Shown here piece after piece: positions 53,477 to 61,955 of a stretch of DNA of 64,000 nucleotides. This stretch comes from Mycobacteriales bacterium (GTDB lineage Bacteria; Actinomycetota; Actinomycetes; JAFAQI01; DASSKL01): positions 30,560-94,559 of the forward strand of contig DASSKL010000066.1 of NCBI GenBank assembly GCA_035690485.1, in the 5' to 3' direction. A program made the translations under genes and the position numbers. Below the pieces are notes generated by a model. It saw only the letters and a list, made by a program, of their open reading frames with translations. It ran no database searches and had not been told where the DNA came from. Every line of letters starts with the position of its first letter. The stretch's first letter is position 1.

Positions 53477-56113
53477 TCACCCGGCGGCGGAGGAGAACCG
53501 CCGCGCGCGGCGCAGGACTCGGTAGCCGGCGCGGCGATGACGGGTGTCGGGGACGGTTGGAGCGACGCGGAAGAACCACCGTTTGCCGAGCTCGATCAGC
53601 ACCAGGTAGGAGGCCACCATGACGATGAGGGTGAGGAAGAACCCCACCGGCAACGGCGTGAAACCGAGCGCGTGGGCGAACGGTGAGACGGGCAGCGCTG
53701 CCCCGACGGCGACGACACCGAGCGCTGCCAGGAGCAGCGGAAGGCTGGGTCGGCTGCGGAAGAACGGGATGCGCCTGGTGCGGATCGCGAAGATGACCAG
53801 GGTCTGGGTGGCCAGGGATTCGACGAACCAGCCGGTGCGGAACAGCGCCGGTCCGGCGTGGAAGATCCAGAGCATGACCCCGAAGGTGGCGAAGTCGAAG
53901 ATCGAGCTGATCGGACCGAAGAAGAGCATGAACCGGCGGATGAAGGCGATGTCCCAGCGAGACGGGCGGACGAGCTGCTCGTCATCCACGTGGTCGGTAG
54001 GGATGGCGAGCTGGCTGGTGTCGTAGAGGAGGTTGTTGAGCAGGATCTGCGCGGGCAGCATCGGCAGGAACTTCAGGAGCGCGGAGGCGCCGGCGGCGCT
54101 GAACATGTTGCCGAAGTTGCTCGACGTGCCCATCAGTACGTACTTGATGGTGTTGGCGAAGATCCGTCGGCCTTCGATCACCCCGTTGGCGAGGACGTCG
54201 AGGTCCTTTTCCAGCAGGATGATGTCCGCGGCGTCCTGGGCGACGTCGGTAGCGGACTCGACGGAGATACCGACGTCGGCGGCGTGCAGTGCGACGGCGT
54301 CGTTGACGCCGTCGCCGAGAAAGGCCACGTCGAGGCCGGTACGCCGCTGGGCGCGCACGATCCGTGCTTTGTCCTCGGGGCTGACCCGGGCGAAGATCGC
54401 GGTCCCGGCTACGAGGGCCGGGAGCTGGTCGTCGTCGGTTGCGGCGAGGTCGGCGCCGGTGACCGCGGGGCCGGCGGGCAGGCCGAGGTCATGGCAGACC
54501 TTGGCGGCGACCTTGGCGTTGTCGCCGGTGACGACCTTGACGGTCACGCCGAGCTCGGCGAGGCGCCGTAATGCGCCGCCGGCGCTGGCCTTCGGTGCGT
54601 CGAGGAACACGAGGAAACCGCGCAGGCGAAGGTCGTGCTCGTCGTCGGGGCAGATGCGGTCAAGGTCATCGACGGCGCGGGTTGCGACGGCGACGACGCG
54701 ACTACCCGCGTCGAACTCGGCGTCGAGGGCTGCCCGAGCGGCGTCTGGTACGTCGGTGCATCGGGCGAGGATTCCTTCGGGTGCGCCTTTGGCGATGAGC
54801 AGGCGGCCGTCACGGTCGTCGTCGACGAGAACGGACACCATCCGTCGGTCATGGTCGAACGGCAGGATGCCCAGCCGGCGGTAACCGGCGACGGTGGCGA
54901 GTTGCGCCTGGCCGGCGGGGGAGTCCCACAATGCGGCGTCGAGAGGGTTACCACCGACGGGCCGGCCGCCGTCGACGTCCCCCTCGGTGCACAGCAGCCC
55001 GAACAGCAGCGGTTCGGGGCTAGGTGCCCCGTCGTTCCCGAGCGAGCGCATGAAGCTGATCCGACCCTCGGTCAAGGTGCCGGTCTTGTCGGTGAACAGC
55101 ACGTCGATGTCGCCGAGGTCCTCGATGCAGACCAGTCGTTTGACCAGCACCTTGCGGCGGGCCAACTGGCGGGATCCGGCGGCCAGACTGGCCGAGACCA
55201 CCGCGGGCAGCAGCTGCGGGGTAATGCCGACGGCGATGGCGAGGGAGAACAGCAGCGCGTCGAGGATCGGCCGGTGCAGCAGCACGTTGATGATGAAGAT
55301 CGAGGTGGTGAGTGCGCCGGCGACCTGCACCAGCAGCATCGAGAAGTGCCGAAGCCCGGCTTGAAACTCGGTCTCCGGCGCACGCTCGGCCAGGCCCAGC
55401 GCGATCCGGCCGAACTCGGCCCGGCCGCCGGTCGCGACGACCACCCCACGTCCGGACCCGGCGTGCACGACGGTGCCCATCAGCGCACAGCAGCTCAGCT
55501 CGGCCAGCGCCGCGCCTGCCGGCACCGGTGCGAGGACCTTGTCCGAGGGCATGGACTCCCCGGTGAGCACCGACTCGTCGCATTCCAGCCCGGCCACGGT
55601 GAGCAGCCGCAGGTCGGCAGGCACGACTTCACCGAGCTGCAGATCGACGACGTCGCCGGGCACGAGCTCGGTGATGTCCACCGAGGTCGAGTGACGGTCG
55701 CGTTGCGCGACGCAGCGGTGCCGGATCTGCGAGTGCAGCGCCTCGGCGGCCTTCTCTGCGCGGTACTCGTTGACCAAGCCGAGCCCCACGGAGGCGACGA
55801 GGATGACGCCGATGATGACCGCGTCGTTGCGCTCCCCGACGAAGTACGACGCCACAGCCGCCACCGCCAGCAACAACAGCAGAGGCGAACGCAGCTGACG
55901 CCACAACACCGGGAGCAGCCGAGCCCGATCGGCACGCACTGCGTTCAGGCCGTACACCAAGCGCCGTGACGCGACCTCCGCGTCGTACAAACCGGCCGTG
56001 CTCGTGCCGAGCCGGCGCAGCACCTCGTCGGCGGACAGCGCTGCTGCCGCCGTGACGTCGAGCGTCGAGACCACGTCGGTGGCGTCAGCGCGGGTTAGGG
56101 TAGGCGCTCCCAT
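53477..56113 (-). CDS. mgtA: Mg2+-importing P3B-type ATPase
   Basis: An 878-residue P-type ATPase of the MgtA/MgtB family. Actuator loop LTGESMPSDK, phosphorylation site FTDKTGTLTEG, GDNAKVAAKVCHDLGLP and GDGVNDAVAL are present, with ten predicted helices. The C-terminal membrane domain (LPAQILLNNLLYDTSQLAIP) matches the family. It imports Mg2+ with ATP. No known Mg sensor was recognised in its leader. Confidence 0.92.
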   Translation of the reverse strand: MGAPTLTRADATDVVSTLDVTAAAALSADEVLRRLGTSTAGLYDAEVASRRLVYGLNAVRADRARLLPVLWRQLRSPLLLLLAVAAVASYFVGERNDAVIIGVILVASVGLGLVNEYRAEKAAEALHSQIRHRCVAQRDRHSTSVDITELVPGDVVDLQLGEVVPADLRLLTVAGLECDESVLTGESMPSDKVLAPVPAGAALAELSCCALMGTVVHAGSGRGVVVATGGRAEFGRIALGLAERAPETEFQAGLRHFSMLLVQVAGALTTSIFIINVLLHRPILDALLFSLAIAVGITPQLLPAVVSASLAAGSRQLARRKVLVKRLVCIEDLGDIDVLFTDKTGTLTEGRISFMRSLGNDGAPSPEPLLFGLLCTEGDVDGGRPVGGNPLDAALWDSPAGQAQLATVAGYRRLGILPFDHDRRMVSVLVDDDRDGRLLIAKGAPEGILARCTDVPDAARAALDAEFDAGSRVVAVATRAVDDLDRICPDDEHDLRLRGFLVFLDAPKASAGGALRRLAELGVTVKVVTGDNAKVAAKVCHDLGLPAGPAVTGADLAATDDDQLPALVAGTAIFARVSPEDKARIVRAQRRTGLDVAFLGDGVNDAVALHAADVGISVESATDVAQDAADIILLEKDLDVLANGVIEGRRIFANTIKYVLMGTSSNFGNMFSAAGASALLKFLPMLPAQILLNNLLYDTSQLAIPTDHVDDEQLVRPSRWDIAFIRRFMLFFGPISSIFDFATFGVMLWIFHAGPALFRTGWFVESLATQTLVIFAIRTRRIPFFRSRPSLPLLLAALGVVAVGAALPVSPFAHALGFTPLPVGFFLTLIVMVASYLVLIELGKRWFFRVAPTVPDTRHRRAGYRVLRRARRFSSAAG

Positions 56114-56243
56114 CGACGGTCCCGTCTGTCAGCGTCTTCCGCAGGTTCGGCCGAGTCACCCCACGCCAGCCAGAGTCGAAGGTCCCTTCGACGTACTCGG
56201 CGCTAGCACCGGGCGCGTATCCGTGCGACACTGAGGGCATTCC

Positions 56244-56314
56244 GCGCGCCTGGGTCTGTCCGGACCTCGTGCCTCCCTCGCCGCTCGTGCAAAACAATGC
56301 CTGAAGGCGGCGAG
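56244..56314 (+). promoter_or_regulatory. Conserved 5' leader, copy 1
   Basis: GCGCGCCTGG and CTCCCTCGCCGCT, 19 bases apart, match the region before the gene at 61079. CTCGCCGC (56277-56284) pairs with GCGGCGAG (56307-56314) in an 8-bp stem whose 3' arm holds the likely ribosome-binding site 5 bases before ATG 56319. The leader could therefore control translation. Confidence 0.5.
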
Positions 56315-56318
56315 ACCG

Positions 56319-56552
56319 ATGACCGAAACGCTTTCCGAGGCGACCCTCGCGCCTTCCGCGCCCGTTGTTGTCCGGACGATGCCGTGCATGTATTGCCGAG
56401 AGCCGATCGCGGCGGACGCGTTCACGTACTGGTCCACCGCCAGGCGGCTGTTGTCCGCGGCCTGCCCCACCTGTCGGCGTCGGGTCACCCTCTCCGCCGT
56501 TACGTGGCAGCGCTGGAGCCGCGAGCACGGTGCCTCGGCAGCGACGACATGA
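56319..56552 (+). CDS. Small zinc-ribbon-type protein
   Basis: A 77-residue protein with two CxxC pairs: MPCMYCREPI and SAACPTCRRRVTL, 25 residues between, a layout fit for one zinc ion. First gene of a three-gene overlapping micro-operon. A shared leader with the SpoIIE gene at 61079 suggests common control. Role unknown. Confidence 0.65.
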   Translation: MTETLSEATLAPSAPVVVRTMPCMYCREPIAADAFTYWSTARRLLSAACPTCRRRVTLSAVTWQRWSREHGASAATT

Positions 56553-56728
56553 GCATTCTGCTGGGCGCGGTTTCGCCGGCGCCCGACACCGCCGCCGGGC
56601 GATGTGCCTGCGGGCATTTCGAACCCGGCCACGACGCCATCGCCCGGCGCTACTGCTCGGCGACGGCATCTGCCGGGCTGACCCGGGGCTGTATCTGCCG
56701 GGTAGCGTCCCCGAAATCGAACCGATGA
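56549..56728 (+). CDS. Tiny Cys-rich protein
   Basis: A 59-residue protein with RCACGHFEPGHD, RRYCSAT and RGCICR: five cysteines and two histidines, enough for one or two metal sites. ATGA overlaps with both the preceding and following genes strongly support translation. I recall CxCGH motifs in small actinobacterial proteins without a known function. Confidence 0.6.
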   Translation: MSILLGAVSPAPDTAAGRCACGHFEPGHDAIARRYCSATASAGLTRGCICRVASPKSNR

Positions 56729-57240
56729 CCGCGGTCGCGCCCGATTACGCCGTCGACCGGCTCGAAGACGACGGAGGGCGGATTCGCCCCAACGGCGATG
56801 GGGACCTTCCGGTCGGGCGGCTGGTGTGGGCACCGCCCGTCGAAGGACGGCGACTCGACGGAGCGTGGTGGCCCCGTAGCCGCGATGCGGTCGCCGAACT
56901 CGGTGCACTGGTACCCGCCGTCAGCGACTACCTGCGCGGTCCAGTCACGAGGGTCTCACTCAACATCGACGCCTGGGGGCCGGATCAGCCCCGGCGGCTC
57001 CGGATCGGCGACGTGCTCGTGCGACTCGGTTGGTTCCACACGCTCGATGCAGCAACCGTCACACTCGGCCGCGGGACCTACGGCCGCGTCACGCTTGCGG
57101 TCATTCCACCGGACCTCGACCCTCCCACCGGTCGTGAGCTCTTGCGCAAGCTGTCCACCGCCACCAGTTGGCCGCACACCGCAGCCGAACTGTCCACGGG
57201 CGCCTGGCCGCCCGGCAACACCGGCCAGGACCGAGCATGA
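56725..57240 (+). CDS. DUF5994 family protein
   Basis: A 171-residue protein with the DUF5994 core: LDGAWWPRSRDAVAELGALV, then RVSLNIDAWG, RRLRIGDVLVRLGWFHTLDA and LAVIPPDLDPP. The function is unknown; actinobacterial copies often sit with GAF-ANTAR and stress genes, as here. Third gene of the overlapping micro-operon (ATGA with the previous gene). Confidence 0.8.
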   Translation: MTAVAPDYAVDRLEDDGGRIRPNGDGDLPVGRLVWAPPVEGRRLDGAWWPRSRDAVAELGALVPAVSDYLRGPVTRVSLNIDAWGPDQPRRLRIGDVLVRLGWFHTLDAATVTLGRGTYGRVTLAVIPPDLDPPTGRELLRKLSTATSWPHTAAELSTGAWPPGNTGQDRA

Positions 57241-57301
57241 ACCGCTCCCGCAACGCGCCTACGAGGACGCACGGGTCGACGTCGGTTGCGCGCAGCTCTG
57301 A

Positions 57302-57580
57302 CCGCGACCGACCAGGACCGGCAACCTTCATGCCGGGCTTGTCATCGCGCTGCTGGCGGCGTCCCCCGACGGAGCCCTGATCGTCGGCGCTGCCGGCGCG
57401 GCCGGGATCACGCAGCTGCGGACGCACGCGCGTCGCGCTCGGCGCACGACCAAACCGACGCATCGCGGCACCGCCTCCCGGCCTAGATTGGGCCTCGATG
57501 AGATCCAGGACCTGGTCGCGGTGACGAAATCCCTCGTCGCTGCCAGCTCGATGCAGTTCCTGGCGGACTTCGGTGACTGA
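57302..57580 (+). pseudogene. Coding-like frame without a start codon
   Basis: A 93-codon frame with coding-like content (GLVIALLAASPDGALIVGAA; LDEIQDLVAVTKSLVAASSM) but no usable start: the upstream in-frame codon at 57299-57301 is a stop. The likely start frame begins at ATG 57237, overlapping the DUF5994 stop, in a different frame, so a one-base frameshift near 57330 is the simplest explanation. Confidence 0.3.
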
Positions 57581-58280
57581 CCGGGAGCGCTGGGTCAGGT
57601 TGCTGCGTGACGCCGCCGGGGATGTCGCGTCGCAGCCTCAGCGGATCGCGGAGCTGTGCGTGCGCATGCTGGGCGTGAGCGGCGCCGGGATCTCGTTGGT
57701 CAGCGACACCGGCCATCGGGGAGTGATCTGCGCGACCGACGACGTGTCCAGGCGGATCGAGGACTTGCAGATCACGCTCGGCGAGGGTCCGTGCATCGAC
57801 GCCGTCCGCGCCGGAGGGCCGGTGCTGGTCGCCAACCTGCACGACCGCGACGACGTGGCCACCTGGCGCTGGCCGACGTTCATGGCTGCAGCCGCGGACG
57901 CGGGAGTGCGCGCGGTGTTCGCCTTCCCGCTGCGGGTAGGGGCAATCGGCCTGGGCGCCCTGGACATGTACCGCAATCGGCCCGGACCGCTCGACGACAG
58001 CGAGCTAGCCGCCGCCCTTCTCGGTGCGGAGGCCGCCGCGGTCGCGCTGCTCGGGCTCGAGACTTCGCCCGACGGCGCGTTGGCCGACGGTGCCGATACC
58101 GGCAGCTACCAGGCTCAGGTCCATCAAGCCACCGGGATGGTCATGATGCAGCTCGGAGTGACGATCGAGCAGGCCTTCCTGCTCCTGCGCGCCCGCGCCT
58201 TCTCGACCAACCGGTCGCTCAACGACGTGGCGGCCGAGGTCGTCGAACGACGTCTACGCTTCTCCTCGGAGGACCTATGA
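57573..58280 (+). CDS. GAF-ANTAR domain RNA-binding antiterminator
   Basis: A 235-residue protein with an N-terminal GAF domain (about residues 15-150: LCVRMLGVSGAGISLVSDTG, EGPCIDAVRAGGPVLVANLH, FAFPLRVGAIGLGALDMYR) and a C-terminal ANTAR helix set (QVHQATGMVMMQLGVTIEQA, FLLLRARAFSTNRSLNDVAA). ANTAR domains bind paired RNA hairpins and prevent termination. The stop overlaps the next gene by ATGA. Ligand and RNA target are unknown. Confidence 0.85.
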   Translation: MTDRERWVRLLRDAAGDVASQPQRIAELCVRMLGVSGAGISLVSDTGHRGVICATDDVSRRIEDLQITLGEGPCIDAVRAGGPVLVANLHDRDDVATWRWPTFMAAAADAGVRAVFAFPLRVGAIGLGALDMYRNRPGPLDDSELAAALLGAEAAAVALLGLETSPDGALADGADTGSYQAQVHQATGMVMMQLGVTIEQAFLLLRARAFSTNRSLNDVAAEVVERRLRFSSEDL

Positions 58281-59050
58281 GTGAGGACAACGCTCGCGCC
58301 GCAGCGGCCCCGGCCGAGGCTCGCGGTCGAGAGGGCGCGCTCGCCCGCATGTTCGTCGCGCTCGCCGACACCCTTGTTGCTGACTACGACGTCGTCGAAC
58401 TGCTCGATCAGCTCGTCGAGGCATGCGTAAGCCTGCTCGACGTCACCGCGGCGGGGCTGTTGCTCGACGACCAGAAGGGCAGCATCGCGCTGGTGGCTTC
58501 TTCCAGTGAGGAGACGAGGCTGCTCGAGATCTTCCAGCTGCAGACCAACCAAGGCCCCTGCCTGGACTGCGTGCGCACCGGGACCGTCGTGATCAGTGCT
58601 GACCTCGAGGCCGACCGCGCCCGGTGGCCGATGTTCGTCCCCGAAGCCCTCGCAGCGGGTTTTCGTTCCGTGACCGCGGTCCCGATGCGCCTTCGAGCCG
58701 AGACGATCGGTGGCCTGAACATGTTCAGCGACACCGCTACTGTCCTTGCCGGTGACGATCGTGAGCTGGCGCAGGCGCTCGCGGACGTAGCCACCATCGG
58801 CATCCTGCAGCAACGGGCAGCGCACCGGACGTCTGTCCTCGCCGAGCAGCTGCAGCACGCGCTCAACAGTCGGGTCGTGATCGAGCAGGCCAAGGGTGTG
58901 ATCGCCGAACGCGACCAGGTCAGCATGGACGTTGCGTTCGCCACCTTGCGCAAGCACGCCCGTGATCACAACCTCAAACTCGGCGACGTCGCCTTCGCCG
59001 TCGTCCGATCCAGCACCGACCGGGGAGCCATCCCGCCGCCACCGTCGTAG
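58277..59050 (+). CDS. GAF-ANTAR domain RNA-binding antiterminator (second copy)
   Basis: A 257-residue paralogue of the preceding protein: GAF (DVTAAGLLLDDQKGSIALVA, GPCLDCVRTGTVVISADLEA, VTAVPMRLRAETIGGLNMFS) then ANTAR (ALNSRVVIEQAKGVIAERDQ, MDVAFATLRKHARDHN). Tandem GAF-ANTAR genes suggest heterodimers or two RNA targets. Translationally coupled to the upstream copy. Confidence 0.87.
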   Translation: MSEDNARAAAAPAEARGREGALARMFVALADTLVADYDVVELLDQLVEACVSLLDVTAAGLLLDDQKGSIALVASSSEETRLLEIFQLQTNQGPCLDCVRTGTVVISADLEADRARWPMFVPEALAAGFRSVTAVPMRLRAETIGGLNMFSDTATVLAGDDRELAQALADVATIGILQQRAAHRTSVLAEQLQHALNSRVVIEQAKGVIAERDQVSMDVAFATLRKHARDHNLKLGDVAFAVVRSSTDRGAIPPPPS

Positions 59051-59179
59051 CGCTGCTCACCCTCGACGCGCGCTCACGTTCGCGGTGATCATCGCGACCA
59101 CCACCAACCTGGTTGTCGGGCCGGCCAAGTAGCCGGCGCCGGCAGGTTGCGCGTCACCCTCGTGGGCAGACTCCTGAGC

Positions 59180-59680
59180 ATGGCCCCCGCGCCGCAGAAC
59201 CCCAAATTACCGATCAACAGCACGGTGGCGATGTCCCTCGCTCAGGACGCAACGGCGGCGGTGCAAGCTCGTCGGGTCGTCCGTGACACCCTGCTCGGCT
59301 GGCAACTGCCCGCCCTCGTTGACCCCTGCGTTCTCGTAGTGAGTGAACTCGTGACGAACGCCGTACGTCACGGACGGCCGCCCTTCGGCCTGTCGGTGCG
59401 TCGCCGCTTTGGCAATGTCCGTATCGACGTCAACGATGCTCGCCCGGAACCAGTGACTGACCTCGGCGGCTCCCAGCCGGACAACTTGGCTGAGTCCGGT
59501 CGAGGGCTCTGCCTCGTACGCGACGCGGCTGACAACGTCGGTTGCGAACGCGTGCGCGGAGACGGCAAGAACGTGTACGCGTCGTGGAACGTGCGGGAAC
59601 TGTCAACCCGAGCGGCGACCGGTGCCGCTGGTCACAGTGGGCGGGAGGCGCGGCTCGGGTCGGCTCCGGACCCCACGTGA
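59180..59680 (+). CDS. HATPase_c_2 anti-sigma-type kinase
   Basis: A 166-residue GHKL domain (VVSELVTNAVRHGRPPFGLS; ESGRGLCLVRDAADNVGCER) related to the one at 41343. ATG 59180 is preferred over TTG 59147. Its 3' end overlaps the convergent SpoIIE gene by 49 bases, which is rare and makes transcriptional interference possible. Confidence 0.8.
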   Translation: MAPAPQNPKLPINSTVAMSLAQDATAAVQARRVVRDTLLGWQLPALVDPCVLVVSELVTNAVRHGRPPFGLSVRRRFGNVRIDVNDARPEPVTDLGGSQPDNLAESGRGLCLVRDAADNVGCERVRGDGKNVYASWNVRELSTRAATGAAGHSGREARLGSAPDPT

Positions 59681-60882
59681 CGCTGCGTGTCCATTCCACC
59701 GTGCCAGTCGACGCACAGGACGGTGGCGTCGTCGTGCAATGGGCCGCCGACGGCCGCGGTTACCCGGCGGGTGAGGTGCTGTACGAGTTCGCGCGGGTGC
59801 AGGTCGCGCGTGGCGTGTAGCTCGGTGGGCACGTCTAAGCGAGAAGCGTTGCGCTCCAGCATCCCGTCGGTGACCAGCAGCAGTCGATCCCCGGCTTGCA
59901 GGTGAAAGGCGTAGTCGAGATAGGCCGCTGCAATAACACCGAACGGCGGGTCTCCGCTGTGTGGCAGTTGTGTTACCTCGCCGTCGCGGAGGAGGTAGGG
60001 AACGGGATGGCCGGCGTTGACGAGCCGGGCCTGCCCGGACGCCAAGTCCACGCGGAGTAACAGGCCGGTGACGAACTGGTCCGAGCTGGTGTGGTCGAGC
60101 AAATCCTGGTTGGCCTGGTGGGCCTGTTCGACCACCTCATACCCGCGGCGGCGGCTGTTACGTAGGCTTGCGACAACCAGGCTCGCCAACTGCGCGGCCG
60201 ACAGGTCGTGGCCCATCGCGTCGGTGAGCGTGGCATGTAGCGCACCACGGCTCAGGCTGTAGTCGAAGGTGTCGCCAGCAGCGGTCGCCGCCGGCTCGAG
60301 GAAACCGGCGATCGTGCACTGCGCTGCCTCACACGTGAACGACGCTGGCAGTAGCCGCCGCTGAATCTCCGCGGCTAGGTCCAGCGGCAGCGTCCGCTGC
60401 GCGCGCTCGTACAGATCGGTGTACCGGCTGTTGGCGATCACGACGTACGCCAACGCGTGCCCGGCGAGCGCTGCGTCGGCCGCGGTCGCTTCGTCCGGCG
60501 GCGCCGCCAGTCGCAGCTCCAGCACTCCGAGCGCCTCGCCACGATCGGTCACTGGCGCATAGAACCAGGCTCCAGCCCCGCTGGGCTCGATGTGCACCCG
60601 CTGAGTGCGCAACACGCGACCCTGGGGCGTCCCTTCGATCGGCACCCACTGGCTGCCGTCATCGGTGCCGACGGCCGGGCCCGCGCGGACGAGCCGGGCA
60701 AGTCCCGTGCCTCCGTAGTCCGCCATGAGAAAACCGACGTGGTCGGCTGCCATCACTCGAGCCAACTCCTCGGCCAGCGCCTCCACAGCCTGCACCGGAG
60801 CAGCCCGCTCCACCGCGAGCAACAATGCGCCCAGCTCAAGCCGTCGCGCGGGACCGACCGCCACCGGCGCAGCGTACGACAC
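59632..60882 (-). CDS. GAF-SpoIIE/PP2C phosphatase
   Basis: A 416-residue protein: N-terminal GAF-like domain (LARVMAADHVGFLMADYGG ... FYAPVTDRGEALGVLELRL), then a SpoIIE domain (EIQRRLLPASF; AAGDTFDYSLSRG; TDAMGHDLSAA; VTDGMLERN; HDDATVLCVDW). It lacks the usual GGDxYD of one metal site (AGDTFDY). GTG start. It would act on STAS-type phosphoproteins. Confidence 0.85.
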   Translation of the reverse strand: MSYAAPVAVGPARRLELGALLLAVERAAPVQAVEALAEELARVMAADHVGFLMADYGGTGLARLVRAGPAVGTDDGSQWVPIEGTPQGRVLRTQRVHIEPSGAGAWFYAPVTDRGEALGVLELRLAAPPDEATAADAALAGHALAYVVIANSRYTDLYERAQRTLPLDLAAEIQRRLLPASFTCEAAQCTIAGFLEPAATAAGDTFDYSLSRGALHATLTDAMGHDLSAAQLASLVVASLRNSRRRGYEVVEQAHQANQDLLDHTSSDQFVTGLLLRVDLASGQARLVNAGHPVPYLLRDGEVTQLPHSGDPPFGVIAAAYLDYAFHLQAGDRLLLVTDGMLERNASRLDVPTELHATRDLHPRELVQHLTRRVTAAVGGPLHDDATVLCVDWHGGMDTQRHVGSGADPSRASRPL

Positions 60883-60991
60883 TGACGCAGGGGGTCAGCG
60901 GCACTCGTGAGGCTGAGGTGGCTGAATTGACCTCTATGGCCTGATCGGTCGATGGCTATTTTCCCGTTGCCGTGACATGCTGAGGCTATCT

Positions 60992-61055
60992 AGCGCGCCT
61001 GGTCTCATCCAGCCCCTGTGCTCCCTCGCCGCTTCGGCACTCCGCGCATAGCGGC
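60992..61055 (+). promoter_or_regulatory. Conserved 5' leader, copy 2
   Basis: GCGCGCCTGG and CTCCCTCGCCGCT, 18 bases apart, match copy 1 at 56244. GCCGCT (61028-61033) pairs with AGCGGC (61050-61055) from the same conserved block, so the fold is kept with a different 3' partner. GACA then CTGAGG precede it in both copies, which may be the shared promoter. Confidence 0.5.
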
Positions 61056-61078
61056 AATTCCAGGAATGGCGCGCAGCG

Positions 61079-61834
61079 ATGAACCGAACGGCCACCGAGA
61101 TTCGCGGCACCGCTACGGTTGCCGCGCCTGACCCGGTCCCATGCGACCGAGTCTTCGACCTGTCCATGGCGGGCCGGTGCATCCCGGCCGGTCGTGCCGG
61201 CCAACCCACCGCCGGCGATTTCTTCGACGTACAGGTACTCGGTGAGCACAGGTCCCTGATCGCCATCGGTGATGTGGCCGGCCACGGTTACGGCGTGGGT
61301 TCCCGGGCGCGCCGGCTCCGCAGCGAAGTCCGGCATCACGCACCGCAAGCGACGTCACCGGCTGAGTTGTTGAGCCTGCTCGACGCGACCTACGGTTTCG
61401 GCGATGACGACGACATCGCCACGGTGTGGATAGGCATCTACGACAGCGACTCTCATGTCCTGCGCTACGCAAGCGCCGGTCATCCACCGCCTGTCATCGC
61501 CGAGGTCGGTGGGCCGGCCCGGTTGCTGGCGGCGGCGAGTGCGCCACCGTTGGGAACGGGCGCGGTAGCCGCCCACGTGCGGGCCGATGTGGTCCTCTGG
61601 CGGGCCGGGGCACTGCTCGTCGCGTACAGCGACGGCCTGGTCGAACGGCCGGAACGCGACCTCGAGGACCAGATCCACGAGTTCCGCGACCTCGTGGGGT
61701 GGACCCACGTGATACTTGCCGCGGACGCCGGCCCTCGCATCGTCGCCGAGACGCTTCTCAACGATGCCGTCCCAGGCCCGGCCTCGACCCTCGACGATGT
61801 ATGCATCCTCGTCCTGCGTCGAGACGCCCTGTGA
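61079..61834 (+). CDS. SpoIIE/PP2C-type phosphatase
   Basis: A 251-residue stand-alone phosphatase domain: CIPAGRAGQPTAGDFFDVQV, AIGDVAGHGYGVGSRARRLR, YASAGHPPPVIAEVGG, VAYSDGLVERPERDL and STLDDVCILVLR carry the metal-binding aspartates. It has no sensor domain. It carries leader copy 2 and is one of three SpoIIE proteins in the window. Confidence 0.85.
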   Translation: MNRTATEIRGTATVAAPDPVPCDRVFDLSMAGRCIPAGRAGQPTAGDFFDVQVLGEHRSLIAIGDVAGHGYGVGSRARRLRSEVRHHAPQATSPAELLSLLDATYGFGDDDDIATVWIGIYDSDSHVLRYASAGHPPPVIAEVGGPARLLAAASAPPLGTGAVAAHVRADVVLWRAGALLVAYSDGLVERPERDLEDQIHEFRDLVGWTHVILAADAGPRIVAETLLNDAVPGPASTLDDVCILVLRRDAL

Positions 61835-61955
61835 ATGACCAGGTGAGTACGCACGGACTCGCGGGTCGTCGACGGGGGCGCCGCGCAGGGCTGCGCAGCG
61901 TGCAACCGGACAAGGTAGAAAGTTCGCTGATCCCGCTCGCCACACGCGGCGCCGA

